Positions 1 to 9,179 are shown, numbered from the stretch's first letter. The stretch: DNA of 64,000 nt from Treponema sp. OMZ 838 (GCF_000775995.1 NZ_CP009227.1:682001-746000); one strand, 5' to 3'. Made by a program: numbers and translations. The notes: generated by a model not told the origin, from the letters alone.

Positions 1-352
1 ATACCGCTAAAACCGCACCGGTACAGTCGGCAAACCAGTCGTAAAGAGAAGCATCACGCCCGGGAACAAAGATTTGGTGTATTTCGTCGGAAATACCATA
101 GCAAGCAACAATACAGCAGACAATCGTACAGTATTTGAGCGGTTTCCCAAGCCACTTATCGGTAGAAAACCAATAAGAAAGCGTAAAAGCGAAGCTCTCG
201 AAAGCACATGCATGTAAGAACTTATCCAATCCGGGAAAAGAAACAGTCTCCGGAATAGGCAGCTTTGACTGCGCAGAAAGGAGAAAGATAACAACAGCGA
301 TACAAATCGACATACAGCGCATACCGCAAGCAATACATTTCTTCAGTATCAT
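1..352 (-). CDS. VanZ-like family membrane protein (partial, runs off window start)
   Basis: The minus strand is open from an ATG at 350-352 to the window edge, about 117 residues, so the C-terminus is missing. A well-placed AGAGG lies 8 nt before the ATG. The N-terminus has one hydrophobic segment, then DKFLHACAF, further hydrophobic stretches, and the SDEIHQIFVPGRDASLYDW stretch followed by AD and a small residue run. That D-E-H-Q ... PGR ... D ... D-x-x-G pattern is the VanZ-like family signature; the family is named after a teicoplanin-resistance protein but most members have no known function. An overlapping open frame at 7-333 is a shadow: it lacks the motif. Inner-membrane location is inferred. 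Confidence 0.8.
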   Translation of the reverse strand, partial: MILKKCIACGMRCMSICIAVVIFLLSAQSKLPIPETVSFPGLDKFLHACAFESFAFTLSYWFSTDKWLGKPLKYCTIVCCIVACYGISDEIHQIFVPGRDASLYDWFADCTGAVLAV

Positions 353-655
353 TATTACAACCTCTGAAAGACAATGAGAGCACACCTCACCCGTTAACAC
401 AACAGCCATGTCTTTTCAACAGGTAGTATGCCGCACTATATTAAATGACCGCCGCTGCTTTCTGTGCCGCCGAAACAGGCTCCATTCCGCATAAGGCTGA
501 TAAGCAAACGATAAAAATATACACCAAGTCTAGGCTAAATGCAAGCTATAGTTTTTAGGGCTTCCCTACCCTTTTCTGTTAAACATACCGCTTGTGAAAT
601 AACAGGAAAGAACACCGAAAGATTTTTGCTAAAAACTGAGATTTTTAGAACTTTC
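353..655. other. Intergenic region, no gene seen
   Basis: No supportable ORF. It holds a weak candidate promoter for the VanZ-like gene on the minus strand (-35 TTGCAT 539-544, 17 bp, -10 TATATT 516-521). It also has an AT-rich hairpin at about 625-653 (CTAAAAA / TTTTTAG) just past the stop of the PUR-alpha-like gene, which may act as its terminator. Confidence 0.4.
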
Positions 656-1042
656 CTATTCTGCATCGTCTTTCTTGACAATGCGCACCTTTCGCGCGGA
701 TTTCGGTTTTGTGTTTGGGCTGCGTTTATTGATGATTTTCTTTTTTTCTATGTCAGCAGTCTCTGCGGAAATAGTCCGCTGTTTTTTCTCCCGTTTTGCT
801 TTGAGCTGTTCTTTCCGCTTCTTTTCGATAAATTCAAGGCTTTCGTTAAGCCCCTGCAAAAAGGTTTGCATTTCATCCTGAAATACGACAATTGCATGAC
901 GGTCAAAACCGGCGCCGTCGGTGTTTTTGCTTTCAACAATCTGCAAGAAAACATCGCCCAGCCGATTTTCTTTCACATTAAAAAAATATGTCCGGTTCTC
1001 TACCGGAATTTGAGTGGTAAATAATTCTCCTCGAATTCCCAT
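656..1042 (-). CDS. PUR-alpha-like (DUF3276 / BpuR-type) nucleic-acid-binding protein
   Basis: A 128-residue protein when started at the ATG at 1040-1042, which has GGAAGGA 6-7 nt upstream; the longer open frame to 1153 has no such site. Residues 1-75 carry the PUR-like core: GIRGELFT, then ENRTYFFNVKENRLGDVF, then a hydrophobic strand, FDRHAIVVF and a helical segment LNESLEFIEKKRK. The C-terminal 55 residues are very Lys/Arg-rich and look disordered. In Borrelia the homologous protein BpuR binds DNA and RNA and modulates gene expression; that is family knowledge. A cytoplasmic RNA/DNA-binding regulator is inferred here. It lies just downstream of the phosphohexomutase gene on the same strand, 176 bp away. 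Confidence 0.85.
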   Translation of the reverse strand: MGIRGELFTTQIPVENRTYFFNVKENRLGDVFLQIVESKNTDGAGFDRHAIVVFQDEMQTFLQGLNESLEFIEKKRKEQLKAKREKKQRTISAETADIEKKKIINKRSPNTKPKSARKVRIVKKDDAE

Positions 1043-1218
1043 TCTGTTATCCTTCCCATAAATTCGACAGCCGAACAAAATATCAATTTTGGAGGCAGAC
1101 GAATTCGTGCGCGAAAAGCGCACATGTTTAATAAGCGACGTTTGCGTAAGCAAACTCGCAGTGTTTTTCAGCGGTACCTATCTGTACCGCTGAAAATAAA
1201 CCTTCCCTTAACCTTCCC

Positions 1219-3168
1219 TTAATTTTTTGCCGATACCGCCGCATCGGCTTTGCGTACCATATCGCCCTGCCACTGAACCAGATATTCTTCCACTGCCTGA
1301 TCATAGCCTTTGATGTCCGCCATAATGCGGAATACCGGTTCGGTACCGGAACCGCGCATCCAGATAAAGGCAATCGGCGTATGGCTTGCATTATAGAACT
1401 GCACCTTGAGGCCGCCCTTTGCGGAAACCCCAAAATCCCTGAGGTTTTCTGTACAAACCGTCCCATTATACGCAAATACTTTACAGGCTGCTATACCGAA
1501 CCGGTCTTTCAGCAGCTGTTTTTTATCCGCCCATTCCTGCATAAAAATCTTCTGATACGCCGATTTCAGTGCGGTATGGTCGGTTGTGTGAATATGCATC
1601 AGCGCCCGGGCTTCCTGCGTCGGGGTAGTCCAATAGCAGGGGAGTGTTGCAATAATATCCGCAAAGGTAAAGTCTTTCCGGTATTTTGCCGTTTGCCCCG
1701 ACCGCTCGCACCAGATACGGAACGGGCAGGAGCGGTCAGGCATATCCTTTATGAGCAGGAGCTTGCTGATTGCAAAGAGCGTATTCAGCGGATCACGCAC
1801 GGCGGCAGGGTACGTAATATTCCCCCCGTTGGAACCTTCGCCGAGTATCCGCACTTTATAACCGTACCGGCGCGCATCTTCCGCTCGATTTACTACATTG
1901 GCTTCGCCTACCTCCGCATAAAACACTTCCGCATCCAAGGCTTTTGCGATTTCGTTAATGCGGAGCGATGTCGGCCCGTTGACGGTAACCGCGAGCGGCG
2001 CGCTGATGTTACCGCTGTAGTGCAGATAACTCAGTTCCGCGATAACCGAAAGCGCGAAGACTTCCTGCGCTTCAAGAATCAGCGCTTTTTGCTGTCCCTC
2101 ATCCCAGTAGATGATATTTCCGCGGTCTCCGTCGCAGTCGGGCATATAGCCGAACAATGTGTTCTCTGCCTGTGCGGGATTGCTCCGGTGCAATTCTTCG
2201 ATCTTGGCTGCACAGGTTGCAAGGTTTCCCCCTTCGGGAATAATACCGTGGACGATATTTCCGGCCTGTTCCGCAATGCCGACAAGCTGCATACCGAGCT
2301 TTTCAAAGAAAGCTCGGTCTACCGAAGCGGCGCGGGCACTGCCGTTAAAATCTGCAACCAGCGTAAAGGGCTTCCCTGCTGCTGCAAGCTCGGTGCATTG
2401 AGCGCGGATGCCGTCAAAGAACCGCGCTTGTTCCGCGCTGTCTTTTGAATCGGCAATCACTTCCTGTAAGAAGTTTTGATAGGCGGTAAGCGCCGCTTGT
2501 TTGTGCGCCGCTTCTGCCTCAAATACTGCCTGCACCGGTGCCGGGGCGGCCTGTTTGCGCAGGGCAGCTGCGGTATCTTGGCGGACCGCGGCGCATTTTT
2601 GTGTGAATAAAGCTATCAGCCGCGCGGATTGAGTTCCGTCCAGTACGCCCCCGGTATCCAACCCGAACTTAAAGCCGTTATGCCCGATAGGGTTATGGCT
2701 TGCGGAAATATACATAAAAGCCGCCCCCGCGGAACGTGCATACGCCATAATCTCCGGCGCCGCGGCTATCCCAACCGATTGTACCGCTAAAGCCGCCGAA
2801 CCTGTTACTGCGGAACTATTCCCAGCGGCTGTTACCACGGACACATCTGAACTTGTTATCGCGGAGGCGACTGTAGTAGCTGTTGCCGCGGAAGCCGCTG
2901 CAAACGCAGTTACCGCCTCTTTTAAAAGCGCTGCTCCGGTGGGGCGGCTGTCGCGGGCGATAATTACCGTGCGGATTGCCGGAAACTCCGCTTGTAAGAA
3001 TTCCGCAAATGATTGAGCGGCAAAGAAAACAATATCGCGGTCGGCGGCGGAAATTTCCGGCGCTCCGTCGTTTTCGCTTCCGGATTGAGCAAACACTTTG
3101 CGCCAGCCCGACGCCGATAGAATCATCTTTTCAAATGCATGCTGTAATTCAGGGTATGCTGTATTCAT
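1219..3168 (-). CDS. Phosphoglucomutase/phosphomannomutase-family phosphohexomutase with Ala-rich insertion
   Basis: 649 residues with all alpha-D-phosphohexomutase landmarks: IARDSRPTG (about 70-78), the phosphoserine loop SASHNP (155-160, Ser157 expected to be phosphorylated), metal loop DCDGDR (344-349), sugar-specificity loop GEGSNGG (443-449) and phosphate-binding loop RGSGTEP (605-611). The reaction is 1-phosphate / 6-phosphate isomerisation of a hexose, feeding glycogen or envelope sugar synthesis; substrate cannot be told from sequence. Unusual: residues about 88-130 are a low-complexity Ala/Ser/Thr/Val insertion between the first substrate loop and the phosphoserine loop, which helps make the protein longer than usual family members. 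Cytoplasmic. Confidence 0.9.
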   Translation of the reverse strand: MNTAYPELQHAFEKMILSASGWRKVFAQSGSENDGAPEISAADRDIVFFAAQSFAEFLQAEFPAIRTVIIARDSRPTGAALLKEAVTAFAAASAATATTVASAITSSDVSVVTAAGNSSAVTGSAALAVQSVGIAAAPEIMAYARSAGAAFMYISASHNPIGHNGFKFGLDTGGVLDGTQSARLIALFTQKCAAVRQDTAAALRKQAAPAPVQAVFEAEAAHKQAALTAYQNFLQEVIADSKDSAEQARFFDGIRAQCTELAAAGKPFTLVADFNGSARAASVDRAFFEKLGMQLVGIAEQAGNIVHGIIPEGGNLATCAAKIEELHRSNPAQAENTLFGYMPDCDGDRGNIIYWDEGQQKALILEAQEVFALSVIAELSYLHYSGNISAPLAVTVNGPTSLRINEIAKALDAEVFYAEVGEANVVNRAEDARRYGYKVRILGEGSNGGNITYPAAVRDPLNTLFAISKLLLIKDMPDRSCPFRIWCERSGQTAKYRKDFTFADIIATLPCYWTTPTQEARALMHIHTTDHTALKSAYQKIFMQEWADKKQLLKDRFGIAACKVFAYNGTVCTENLRDFGVSAKGGLKVQFYNASHTPIAFIWMRGSGTEPVFRIMADIKGYDQAVEEYLVQWQGDMVRKADAAVSAKN

Positions 3169-3200
3169 TGATATTCTCTCGTATCGAAATCGATTAACCG

Positions 3201-3234
3201 GGAACCTCTAAAAACTACAGCTTTTAGAGGTTCC
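3201..3234. terminator. Hairpin of the CCTCTAAAA family between apeB-like gene and phosphohexomutase
   Basis: Perfect arms GGAACCTCTAAAA and TTTTAGAGGTTCC with a loop of 8 nt. It lies right after the stop of the M18 aminopeptidase gene and before the phosphohexomutase start. There is no clear U-run, so termination is inferred from position and from related hairpins elsewhere in the window. Confidence 0.4.
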
Positions 3235-3242
3235 GCTTAGCT

Positions 3243-4685
3243 TTAATGTGCTTTTAAAAACGCCTTGTAGGCACGGTAGGCCATTAAAAGGTCGGCTTTG
3301 CTGATCAATTCGATGGGGGCATGCATCGACAATACCGGCACTCCGCAGTCTACGACTTCCGTTCCGTACTTTGCGAGGATGTAGGCTATCGTGCCTCCCC
3401 CGCCGGCGTCGGTCATACCGAGTTCCGCCGTCTGCCAGACAACATTGTTGGTATCGAATAAATGCCTGATCTTTTGGAGATATTCGGCGTTTGCGTCATT
3501 TGAGCCGCCCTTGCCGCCGGAGCCGGTGTATTTGTTGATGCAGATACCGTTGCCGATAAACGCCGAATTGAGCTTTTCAAATACGGACGTAAACGCGGGG
3601 TCATAACCGGCGGATACATCGGCAGACAGCATACAGGAATTGGCAAATGCGCGGCGCACACCTAAATCGCAGGGAGCTTTTTGCAGGGCGGCAATCTCCG
3701 CGACCATGTTTTCAAAGTAGAGCGCTGTCATGCCGGTATTACCGACCGAACCGATCTCTTCTTTATCGGCAAAGAGGGCGACGGCGGTCTTTGCAGGAGT
3801 ACCCGAAACTTCGAGCATCGCTTTCAGTGTGGTATATGCGCATACGCGGTCATCATGGCCGTGCCCTGCAATCATCGAGTTATCAAGCCCGACATTCCGC
3901 GCCTTTCCTGCGGGGACAATTTCAAGCTCCGCAACGCGGAAATCTTCTTCCGTAATGCCGTATTTTTGATTCAAGATTTTTAAGATATTTTCTTTAACCG
4001 GAGATGCTTTATCTCCTTTTTTATCCTCTTTAGATTTGTCTTTTTTCTTATCATCCGATTCATCCGGCGTTGCCGGTTTCATATTTCCGACCAGCACGTT
4101 AAGCTGTTCGGCGGTAATGCCTTCCGCTAAGGTTTCCTGCAGCTGCTTTTTTGAAAGGTGGATGAGCAGGTCATTGATAAAGAGCACCGGATCGTTTTCA
4201 TCTTCACCGATGCATATTTCAACCTTCTTGCCCTCTTTTGTAAAAATGACCCCGTGAATAGCGAGCGGAATTGCAGTCCACTGATACTTTTTAATACCGC
4301 CGTAATAATGGGTCTTTAAAAACACGAGGTTTGAATCTTCATAGAGCGGCATCTGCTTGACGTCGAGGCGCGGGCTGTCGATATGAGCACCGACGATATT
4401 CATTCCCTGCATGATATCCTCGCCGAGCACCATCATCACAACGGACTTATCCTTATTGTTGAGATATACCTTTGTACCCGCCGGCGCTTTTCCGCTCTTT
4501 ATCACTTCTTCAAGCGGTTTAAAACCGGCTTCTTTTGCCTGCCGTATGATATGAGCGGCACATTCGCGTTCGGTCTTTCCAATGTTTAAAAACGAAATGT
4601 AGTGTTGAGAAAGTGTTTGCATTTCGGCAAGTTCACTTTCGGTGAGATTCTCCCATGCTGTTTTGGCTTTATACGTGAGTTCCAT
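3243..4685 (-). CDS. M18-family (aspartyl) aminopeptidase
   Basis: 480 residues. Dizinc-site landmarks of family M18 are visible: GAHIDSPRLD (H101, D103), GHDDR (D278/D279), DKEEIGS (E309/E310), a SADVSAGYDP segment and SMHAPIE near the end (His about 455). It removes N-terminal, often acidic, residues from peptides in the cytoplasm, which fits an organism that lives on peptides. Odd: residues about 204-231 are a highly charged Asp/Lys/Glu insertion (DDKKKDKSKEDKKGDK) that looks like a disordered loop. The ATG has AGAGG 6 nt upstream, and a promoter (-35 TTTACA, 16 bp, -10 TATACT) lies at 4721-4748. The gene is divergent from the symporter. Confidence 0.92.
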   Translation of the reverse strand: MELTYKAKTAWENLTESELAEMQTLSQHYISFLNIGKTERECAAHIIRQAKEAGFKPLEEVIKSGKAPAGTKVYLNNKDKSVVMMVLGEDIMQGMNIVGAHIDSPRLDVKQMPLYEDSNLVFLKTHYYGGIKKYQWTAIPLAIHGVIFTKEGKKVEICIGEDENDPVLFINDLLIHLSKKQLQETLAEGITAEQLNVLVGNMKPATPDESDDKKKDKSKEDKKGDKASPVKENILKILNQKYGITEEDFRVAELEIVPAGKARNVGLDNSMIAGHGHDDRVCAYTTLKAMLEVSGTPAKTAVALFADKEEIGSVGNTGMTALYFENMVAEIAALQKAPCDLGVRRAFANSCMLSADVSAGYDPAFTSVFEKLNSAFIGNGICINKYTGSGGKGGSNDANAEYLQKIRHLFDTNNVVWQTAELGMTDAGGGGTIAYILAKYGTEVVDCGVPVLSMHAPIELISKADLLMAYRAYKAFLKAH

Positions 4686-4720
4686 AGTGTACCTCTTATT
4701 GAATTTTCATCGGATGGGGC

Positions 4721-4748
4721 AGTATATACTATTGAAGAAGATTGTAAA
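4721..4748 (-). promoter_or_regulatory. Promoter of M18 aminopeptidase gene
   Basis: -35 TTTACA (4743-4748), 16-bp spacer, -10 TATACT (4721-4726), each 5 of 6 to the sigma-70 consensus. A leader of about 30 nt carries the AGAGG ribosome site. Confidence 0.6.
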
Positions 4749-4783
4749 AGAGGCGCACTCGGTTTCGGAATATTAAAACAAAC

Positions 4784-4812
4784 TGGACAACCGCCGGAAA
4801 GTCAGTTACACT
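4784..4812 (+). promoter_or_regulatory. Promoter of dicarboxylate symporter gene
   Basis: -35 TGGACA (4784-4789), 17-bp spacer, -10 TACACT (4807-4812). Transcription would start near 4819, placing the 4827-4865 hairpin at the extreme 5' end of the mRNA. Confidence 0.5.
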
Positions 4813-4826
4813 ATAAAAAGATAGAT

Positions 4827-4865
4827 GGGCATCTCTAAAAAACCGGTCAGCTTTTGGAGATGCCC
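4827..4865. repeat. GGGCATCTC-family hairpin in symporter leader
   Basis: Arms GGGCATCTCTAAAA and its near-perfect complement ending GGAGATGCCC. It is a member of a hairpin family also found at 30311-30343 and 48277-48316. Here it is not downstream of a gene but between a promoter and a ribosome site, so it cannot simply be a terminator for the upstream gene, which is divergent. Confidence 0.6.
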
Positions 4866-4890
4866 GGATACTTTCTAAAAGGAGTTAATT

Positions 4891-6078
4891 GTGAGTACAA
4901 AAAAATTAGGTCTATTGCCGCGTCTTATTATTGCAATCGTTGCCGGTATTTTAATCGGTAACTTGACGCGCTCCATCCATTTGCCGTTGCCTGTTCAGAT
5001 TTTAGCAACCTTTAACGGAGTATTCGGCAACTTTCTCAGCTTTATCATCCCGCTGATCATTCTCGGATTTGTTATTCCGGGTATCGCGGATCTGGGATCC
5101 GATGCAGGAAAGCTGCTTGCCATCACTGCCGGTATTGCCTACGGTTCAACGCTGCTTGCCGGTACCTTAGCCTTTGTAACCGACTCGGTGTTCTTCCCGC
5201 TCTTTTTAACGTCTCATGCGGATATCTTCTCTCATGCGAACCCCGAAGACGCGCTGTTGCCCGGTTTATTCGGTATCGATATGCCGCCGCTGATGGGTGT
5301 TATGACCGCTTTAATTTTAAGCTTTGTACTCGGTATCGGTATCGCGGTAACCCGCTCGGAAACCTTAAAAAATGCAACTCGCGAATTCCAGAATATCGTT
5401 ACGAAAGTAATCGAAGTTATCATCATCCCCCTGTTGCCGATCCATATTTTAGGTGTATTTACCAACATGACCCATGCCGGACAGGTAGGACTGATCCTCA
5501 GAATATTCGTTAAAGTATTTGCAATCGTTATTGCACTGCACGTCATCATGATACTTATTCAGTACATCATTGCCTGTGCCATTGCAAAACGGAATCCCTT
5601 TACGTCGATTAAGACAATGCTGCCGGCGTATGTTACCGCATTGGGTACTCAGTCATCCGCAGCAACCATACCCGTAACGCTTGCTTCCGCAAAGAAAATC
5701 GGTATTCAGGAAAAAATTGCAGACTTTGTTATCCCGCTTTGTGCAACCATTCACCTTGCCGGAAGCACCATTACCCTTACCAGTTGTTCGATGGCTATCC
5801 TCATCCTGCACGGACAAACGGCAAACGCCGGCGTTATGCTTCCGTTTATCGCGATCTTGGGTGTCGCAATGGTTGCCGCGCCCGGCATCCCCGGCGGCGC
5901 AGTTATGGCAGCGCTCGGCTTTGTGCAGTCTATCCTCGGCTTTAACGACACGATGTGTTCATTGATTATCGCGCTCTATATTGCGCAGGACAGCTTCGGA
6001 ACTGCATGTAACGTAACCGGAGACGGCGCAATTGCCATTCTAGTGGATGCCATCTCGAAGGATAAGAAGAAAGCGTAA
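4891..6078 (+). CDS. Dicarboxylate/amino acid:cation symporter (DAACS family)
   Basis: 395 residues, starting at a GTG (4891) with AGGAG 6 nt upstream. Hydrophobic throughout, about 8 to 10 membrane segments, with the Ser-rich motif SSAATIPVTL (about 255) and the later GSTITLTSCSM and DSFGTACNVTGDGA segments typical of glutamate/aspartate/serine symporters. It would import an acidic or small neutral amino acid or a dicarboxylate with Na+ or H+ across the inner membrane. The next gene, pyk, begins 29 nt downstream with no terminator seen, so co-transcription is likely. Confidence 0.9.
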   Translation: MSTKKLGLLPRLIIAIVAGILIGNLTRSIHLPLPVQILATFNGVFGNFLSFIIPLIILGFVIPGIADLGSDAGKLLAITAGIAYGSTLLAGTLAFVTDSVFFPLFLTSHADIFSHANPEDALLPGLFGIDMPPLMGVMTALILSFVLGIGIAVTRSETLKNATREFQNIVTKVIEVIIIPLLPIHILGVFTNMTHAGQVGLILRIFVKVFAIVIALHVIMILIQYIIACAIAKRNPFTSIKTMLPAYVTALGTQSSAATIPVTLASAKKIGIQEKIADFVIPLCATIHLAGSTITLTSCSMAILILHGQTANAGVMLPFIAILGVAMVAAPGIPGGAVMAALGFVQSILGFNDTMCSLIIALYIAQDSFGTACNVTGDGAIAILVDAISKDKKKA

Positions 6079-6107
6079 AGACATACTTTTATTCGATAGG
6101 AGAAAAG

Positions 6108-7868
6108 ATGAAAAAGACAAAGATTGTCTGTACTATCGGTCCCGCTTCCGACTCGGAAGAAATACTGCGCGAATTATTTAAGGCAGGGCTCAACGTATGC
6201 CGCCTTAATTTTTCGCACGGTACGCATGAAGAGCACCAGATCCGTATCGACCGTATCAAGAAGATTCGGCAGGAACTCAACTTGCCGATTGCGATTATGC
6301 TGGACACCAAGGGGCCGGAAATACGGCTGAAAAACTTCGGCGTTAATTCCGTACAGCTGAGCAAGGGACAGCAATTTACGCTTACCGTACGCGATGTTGT
6401 CGGCGATGAAAAAATATGCAGCGTAACCTATAAGAACCTTGCGCAGGAAGTACAGCCTAATAATCGCATCCTTATAGATGACGGCTTAATCGAACTGAAG
6501 GTCGAGCGGATCGATAACGGCACCGATATTATCTGTACCGTCATGAGCGACGGCCCCGTATCGAATCATAAGGGCATCAATATTCCCGGAGCAAAAATCA
6601 ACCTCCCCTTCCTGAGCGAACAGGATATTTCCGACTTAAAGTTCGGCGCTCAAAATGAGGTTGATTTTGTAGCAGCCTCGTTTACCCGCGGTCCTGCGGA
6701 TATCTTAAGCATCCGCAAGGTCTTGGAGGAAGCGAATGGGAACAATATCCATATTATTGCGAAAATCGAAAACCAAGAAGGCGTCGACTCCATCGACAAA
6801 ATTATTGAAGTTTCCGACGGCATCATGGTTGCTCGCGGCGATTTAGGTATCGAAATTCCGCCGGAAGAAATTCCGCTTGTGCAAAAGATGATTATCCGTA
6901 AAACGTTGCGGGCAAGTAAACCGGCAATTACGGCAACCCAAATGCTTGAGTCGATGACGCATAATCCTCGCCCGACGCGGGCGGAGGTTACCGATGTTGC
7001 AAACGCCATCTTTGACGGAACGAGCGCCATTATGCTTTCAGGAGAAACGGCTGCGGGAAAATATCCGGTAGAAACCGTTAAGATGATGCACCGCATTGCC
7101 GTTACAACCGAAAACTCGTTGAACTACGACAAGATTATGGGGGCGGTTGCACGGGAGCATTCTTTGACCATTACGAATGCCATCGCACACGCAACCTGTT
7201 CTATGGCGTTGGAAATGAATGCGCAGGTTATCGTTACCGCGACCTCTTCGGGAGAAACGCCGCGGGCGCTTTCAAAATACAAGCCCAAGGCGCCGATTGT
7301 TGCGGTAACCCCCTTTGAAGCAACTGCACGCCGGTTATCGCTTAACTGGGGCGTGTACCCGATTGTAACATCCTATTTTAAATCGACGGACGAGATGTTC
7401 GAACAGTGCATTAACGTCGCAAAAGAGCATGGGTTTGTACAAGAGGGCGAACTTGCCGTACTGACCGCCGGAGTTCCGATCGGACTGGTCGGTTCGACAA
7501 ACTTGTTGAAGGTTGAAACCGTCGGAAAGATACTGCTGAAGGGTAAGGGCACCGGCGTTGAATCGGTTGTAACCGGCCGAGTAAAGGTTATCCGCACCGA
7601 GCAAGACTTGCTGACCGACTTTGCGGACGGAGACATTATCGTAACCCAAGCAACCAACGATTTAATGAATTCCTTTATCGAGCGGGCAGGCGCCGTCATT
7701 ACCGAAAACGGAAATTTAAGCGGACACGCTGCCTTGATGGGAATGAACCTGTCGAAACCTACAATCGTCGGAGCCGCCGAAGCAACGGCCGTATTAAAAA
7801 CAGGCGATATTATCACGCTGAACGGAAAAACCGGCGTCGTGATAAAAGGAACCGCCGCTATTTATTAA
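6108..7868 (+). CDS. pyk: Pyruvate kinase with C-terminal PEP-utiliser-like domain
   Basis: 586 residues. Motifs: KTKIVCTIGPAS at the N-terminus, CRLNFSHG, MLDTKGPEIR, the catalytic/metal region KIENQEGVD and ARGDLGIEIPPEEIP, and ATQMLESM. Residues about 475-586 form an extra PEP-utilising-enzyme-like domain (TGRVKVI, GDIIVT, AAGAV-like segment, LSGHAALMGMNLSKPTIVG), as in some Gram-positive pyruvate kinases; it usually lacks the catalytic residue and affects regulation. Converts PEP and ADP to pyruvate and ATP. AGGAG lies 6 nt before the ATG. Confidence 0.96.
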   Translation: MKKTKIVCTIGPASDSEEILRELFKAGLNVCRLNFSHGTHEEHQIRIDRIKKIRQELNLPIAIMLDTKGPEIRLKNFGVNSVQLSKGQQFTLTVRDVVGDEKICSVTYKNLAQEVQPNNRILIDDGLIELKVERIDNGTDIICTVMSDGPVSNHKGINIPGAKINLPFLSEQDISDLKFGAQNEVDFVAASFTRGPADILSIRKVLEEANGNNIHIIAKIENQEGVDSIDKIIEVSDGIMVARGDLGIEIPPEEIPLVQKMIIRKTLRASKPAITATQMLESMTHNPRPTRAEVTDVANAIFDGTSAIMLSGETAAGKYPVETVKMMHRIAVTTENSLNYDKIMGAVAREHSLTITNAIAHATCSMALEMNAQVIVTATSSGETPRALSKYKPKAPIVAVTPFEATARRLSLNWGVYPIVTSYFKSTDEMFEQCINVAKEHGFVQEGELAVLTAGVPIGLVGSTNLLKVETVGKILLKGKGTGVESVVTGRVKVIRTEQDLLTDFADGDIIVTQATNDLMNSFIERAGAVITENGNLSGHAALMGMNLSKPTIVGAAEATAVLKTGDIITLNGKTGVVIKGTAAIY

Positions 7869-8069
7869 ATCATCTCCGATGCAACATGACCAATGGGGAT
7901 GTTTCAAAAGTTTGTTACTTTTTCAACATTTCCAGTGGTCTGTTCATTCAGCGCTGCCAAATTTCCGGTACAATTTTTTCTGCCAGTGTTTTACCTCATA
8001 ACGGGAAGCAGCTATTTTGAAGATAGAAAGGGACGAAGCGGAAGAAAGACGCTTTTATCACCTTATCCA

Positions 8070-8975
8070 TTAGTTAAGTGCTTCTACTTCCTGCACGGTT
8101 AGACCGGTAACTTGTACGATCTTCTGTATGGAGTCACCGAATTGTTTTAGTATCCGTGCCGTTTCAAGCGCTTTTTGACGGGAGCCGCGTTCAAGGCCTC
8201 TTGCTTCCCCTTCGGCAAGACCGAGCGATTTACCTTCAGCTCTTCCGCGCTCAAGGCCTTTACGCTCAGACTCGCTTATCATCGAGAGCCGGTCGCTTTC
8301 ATATTCCCATGCTGCCTCATACCGCTTCCGTTCTTGCTCATCCAGATAAAAGATGTCCATCACCTTATTTGCCTTCGCCATTACAGGATTCCCTTGTGCG
8401 AGCATAGACCGCTCCTCCTTACTGTCTGTTTTGATAAACATAAGCCATTTTTCTAGGCTTGTCAAATTATCTTTTTGCAGCTTTGTTAAGTCTAAAAAGT
8501 GAATCTCCAAAAGCTCATCCAAAAGTGTTTGTTCTTCCGTTTCACGTATCTGATAGATTGAATGTATCTTTTCGCTCAGCTTAAACGGACTATTCAGCAC
8601 ATTGATTGCAATACACTTTTTCAACTGCGCATACTGGAAACCGCTCATAAAATGTTCATGGATCAGTTTAGAACAGTAAAAGATACTGCGTTTAGGATAA
8701 TAATCAAAATAGGTATTCTGCATCTCTACATCGATTTTACGGCCGTCGCGTAAGCGGATTTTAATGTCGAGCCGCCCGGTTTTATCGTTGTAGAATCGGG
8801 GAATCTGTTCACTGTTTTCGATACGAACATCGTCAAAATCATCTGTGCTCAAAAGGGTAACCAAAGAGAGGAATTCAATCATGATGTCTTTGTTTTCCTC
8901 GGTACCAAAAAGCTTTTTGAATGCGTAGTCGTTTCGAGCGGTGAACAGCATTGGACTGCTGTGGGATTTGCTCAT
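8070..8975 (-). CDS. Rpn-family recombination-promoting nuclease / PD-(D/E)XK transposase-like protein
   Basis: 301 residues from the ATG at 8973-8975, which has a perfect AGGAGG 7 nt upstream; the open frame to 9083 extends beyond this without support. N-terminal FTARNDYAFKKLFGTEENKDIM and the RLDIKIRLRDGRKIDVEMQ-type nuclease core (split here: D-x-K ... VEMQ) match the Rpn/YhgA-like PD-(D/E)XK nuclease family. The C-terminus is a Glu/Arg/Gly-rich repeat run (KGLERGRAEGKSLGLAEGEA) ending in a helical tail, as is usual in the family. These proteins occur in many copies in treponemes and are linked to RecA-independent recombination or defence; no terminal repeats were seen around this copy. 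Confidence 0.88.
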   Translation of the reverse strand: MSKSHSSPMLFTARNDYAFKKLFGTEENKDIMIEFLSLVTLLSTDDFDDVRIENSEQIPRFYNDKTGRLDIKIRLRDGRKIDVEMQNTYFDYYPKRSIFYCSKLIHEHFMSGFQYAQLKKCIAINVLNSPFKLSEKIHSIYQIRETEEQTLLDELLEIHFLDLTKLQKDNLTSLEKWLMFIKTDSKEERSMLAQGNPVMAKANKVMDIFYLDEQERKRYEAAWEYESDRLSMISESERKGLERGRAEGKSLGLAEGEARGLERGSRQKALETARILKQFGDSIQKIVQVTGLTVQEVEALN

Positions 8976-9179
8976 TTTCACTCCTCCTACAGTCCTTATG
9001 CGACTTTTGGAGGAAAATGGCTGGAAAAACCGGCATAACTCATCTAAATAATTCATAGTTTTAGCAAATTCTCTCGGTATCACATTTTTTTAAAAATTTT
9101 TATTTTTTTCCCAAAATTTCAAGCCATTTTGAGGCGCGTGCTTTATAAGACAGACAGCATCAACCGCAAGGAGGTTTTT

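Noticed and set aside
1381..2448. 355-residue plus-strand frame over the phosphohexomutase
   Set aside because: It is opposite a gene with all catalytic motifs; its own product has no recognisable features.
7893..8102. 69-residue plus-strand frame between pyk and the Rpn-like gene
   Set aside because: No clear ribosome site or motif, and it overlaps the Rpn-like gene end.
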